Positions 62,478-64,000 of a stretch of DNA of 64,000 nt are shown here, piece after piece. The stretch is from Hymenolepis diminuta (Eukaryota > Platyhelminthes > Cestoda > Cyclophyllidea > Hymenolepididae). Every line of letters begins with the position of its first letter. Positions within the stretch are counted from its first letter, which is position 1. The stretch covers positions 1,214,740 to 1,278,739 of the forward strand of contig CAADRB010000004.1 of NCBI GenBank assembly GCA_900708905.1, written 5' to 3'. The notes under the pieces are model-generated. The model did not search any database, had not been told where the DNA came from, and worked only from the letters and a program-made list of their open reading frames with translations. A program made the position numbers and the translations under genes.

Positions 62478-62859
62478 CTAGAATCGCACCGATCTGTCGG
62501 GTTGCACAACAGCACCAGAAGCACCAGATACCTAAAAAAGAACAGTACCTATCTTGTGGCATCCATGTTTCCGCTATATTCGGGGTTGGGGACGATGGTG
62601 TATAGAATTAGCATTTATCTATATTTACTTATTGCAGCTCTACCTTGTCTGAAGTGACCTTCTCTTGCTGTTCGGGTTCTGTCTCGTTGAACTGCTCGTA
62701 GAAAATTCTCGGCAGAAGCCTTTTTGTGGAGGTTTTCGTTACAATTCTGACAGAGACGTCTTTGAAAGAGGCAGTCTCGATGATAGCAATGTTCTTCGCA
62801 AAATTGGCGTCTACTTTGACATCTGTCGGCTGATTGTCGGGTCCTTTCAGATCGGTCAT
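62478..62859 (-). CDS. Possible small two-exon gene, unknown product
   Basis: Exon A (62859-62644) has an ATG and 72 codons (MTDLKGPDNQPTDVKVDANF..., ending EQQEKVTSDK), acidic with several Lys/Arg. It ends at GACAAG|GTAGAG in phase 0. A good acceptor (CTTTTTTAG, 62532) opens exon B, which adds VSGASGAVVQPDRSVRF and a stop at 62478-62480, for about 89 residues. Without splicing the frame stops four codons after the donor. An in-frame TGA lies just before the ATG. The composition looks coding, and no signal peptide, membrane segment or known domain was recognised. Alternatives are a terminal piece of a larger gene or a degraded repeat. Confidence 0.35.
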
Positions 62860-64000
62860 TTTCAGATCCTTTCAGGCTGAGCGCTCATGGTCCACAGTCC
62901 CGTACCAGATTTGAATCCGCTTCGAGACTTCTAAACAGTTACATAAAAGGAACTTCAGATACGCTGAGATTATAAAATGGAAAATAAAAATTTACTTATA
63001 AAAATTAGTCTTGTGGACAATTTTATTTTTTTGAAATCTAGCAGAAACTATGTTGCAGCGATTAACTTAGTCGTCTGCTAAGTCAGAAGTCTTGTGCTTA
63101 GTACAAATCTCCAGTGCTGAGGGTAGTAGAATTAGAGTTTATCTCCAAGGTGGCTCTAAGATGCTGCTTCTCTTCAAAGGAAGAATGTTGTAAACACTTT
63201 TTCAAATGCGTTTTGGAGTTTGTTGGTTAACTAACAGGCTCAGAGGTAAACATCCTATTGAGATAGTGCCCCAATTGTGCAATTATAGCATCTGATATTC
63301 GCAAGTAAAACGAAAGGTTTCCCCACTTAATATTCTTTCCACTAAAGTGCCCCATATTATACGAAACTATTATATTTCCATATAATCAGCTGATTCTTAT
63401 CCTTAGTTTTGACTGTTAATGGCTGTCATTTATTGACAGATAGATTCTCAAATACTCCCCTGAATTGCCTGTCATATTCACCAAAATTTCACCAGTTTAA
63501 ATATTTAGGAAAAAGGCAGTTTTAAAAGATTACCTTTATTTTAAGTCATAGGAAACACAACCGTTTTTTTCAATCAGAATAATATTATTCATTTTACATG
63601 ACATATTTTTTACATGCCATTTATTGCCATTTTTATAAATATTCATATATTCGATGATACCAAATCTGCGTCTAATGGTTACTGTTTAATTTCACGGTGT
63701 CGAAATCCACGGATTTGTGCACATCCGGTGATTACAGTCATCAATTTCGATTATAAGAGGAATAGATTCCAGGATATTACCTTTTTCATCAGAATGTTTA
63801 CTGGAAAAGTCTGAAGTAATTGCTTATATGATTTATTTGAAATAGCCTCTAGTGCAGGGTCAGATGTTATCGTTAGCCGATGACATACAATTTTAATCGT
63901 ATTATAAACGGTAGGGAATGGGATCCGACACTGTCAACCTGATTATTGGAAGTGAAGTGATTGAAGTTAAAGAGAGTAGAATTCATGTTCAACAGTTTTA
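62860..64000. other. Right-hand end, no gene seen
   Basis: AT-rich DNA. A degenerate SINE copy lies at about 63060-63215. No exon with recognisable content was found. Confidence 0.5.
63060..63215 (+). mobile_element. Degenerate SINE copy
   Basis: A head resembling a tRNA (TTAACTTAGTCGTCTGCTAA) is followed by AGAGTTTATCTCCAAGGTGG, CTCTAAGATGCTGCTTCTCT and GAATGTTGTAAACACTTTTT. The middle part matches the GAGTCTC-N-AAGG-GGCTCTAAGATGC segment of the 47945-48122 copy. No B box survives. Confidence 0.45.

Noticed and set aside
62665..62880. Plus-strand 71-codon open frame
   Set aside because: Overlaps the more plausible minus-strand small gene; composition is Phe/Cys/Leu-rich as expected for an antisense shadow.

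Overview
The window is AT-rich eukaryotic DNA with spliced genes, GT-AG introns, tRNA-derived SINE copies and two assembly gaps (12 N at 2020-2031, 50 N at 33582-33631). Two compact genes have introns of about 31-40 nt, while the gene between them has introns up to nearly 10 kb. That mixture, the base composition and the gene content suggest a parasitic flatworm, probably a tapeworm or fluke. This placement is inference; nothing in the sequence names the species.

Three protein genes can be read exon by exon. (1) Minus strand, 8420-9853: a MICU-family EF-hand regulator of the mitochondrial calcium uniporter, ten exons separated by nine introns of 32-40 nt. (2) Plus strand, 11783-58807: a PTPN3/PTPN4-class (Drosophila Ptpmeg) cytoskeletal tyrosine phosphatase, about 24 exons over 47 kb, with FERM, FERM-adjacent, PDZ and catalytic PTP domains and a disordered linker much longer than in the human proteins. 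(3) Minus strand, 60541-61344: NDUFS7, the cluster-N2 subunit of complex I, four exons and apparently complete. A fourth, weaker call is an unrecognised two-exon gene of about 89 codons at 62478-62859, minus strand.

The phosphatase gene fills most of the window. Its FERM exons lie at 11.8-30.6 kb, the FERM-adjacent and linker exons at 30.6-47.3 kb, the PDZ exons at 49.2-52.3 kb and the phosphatase exons at 55.0-58.8 kb. The most interesting signal lies inside it. Just before the phosphatase exons there is a GC-rich island with three evenly spaced inverted CCAAT boxes and a perfect 20-bp GC-rich palindrome. It is followed by an ATG exon (54773-54830) that encodes a basic, NLS-like peptide and splices in phase to the phosphatase exons. 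It looks like an internal promoter for a short, possibly nuclear, phosphatase isoform without FERM or PDZ. Two weaker candidate internal starts lie at 35329 and 46064.

The rest (1-8.4 kb, the large introns, 58.8-60.5 kb and 61.3-64 kb) is AT-rich non-coding sequence. It holds degenerate tRNA-derived SINEs (including a head-to-head pair near 48.1 kb), a second low-copy repeat, short tandem repeats and one G-quadruplex motif. No rRNA, intact tRNA gene, CRISPR array or operon was found.
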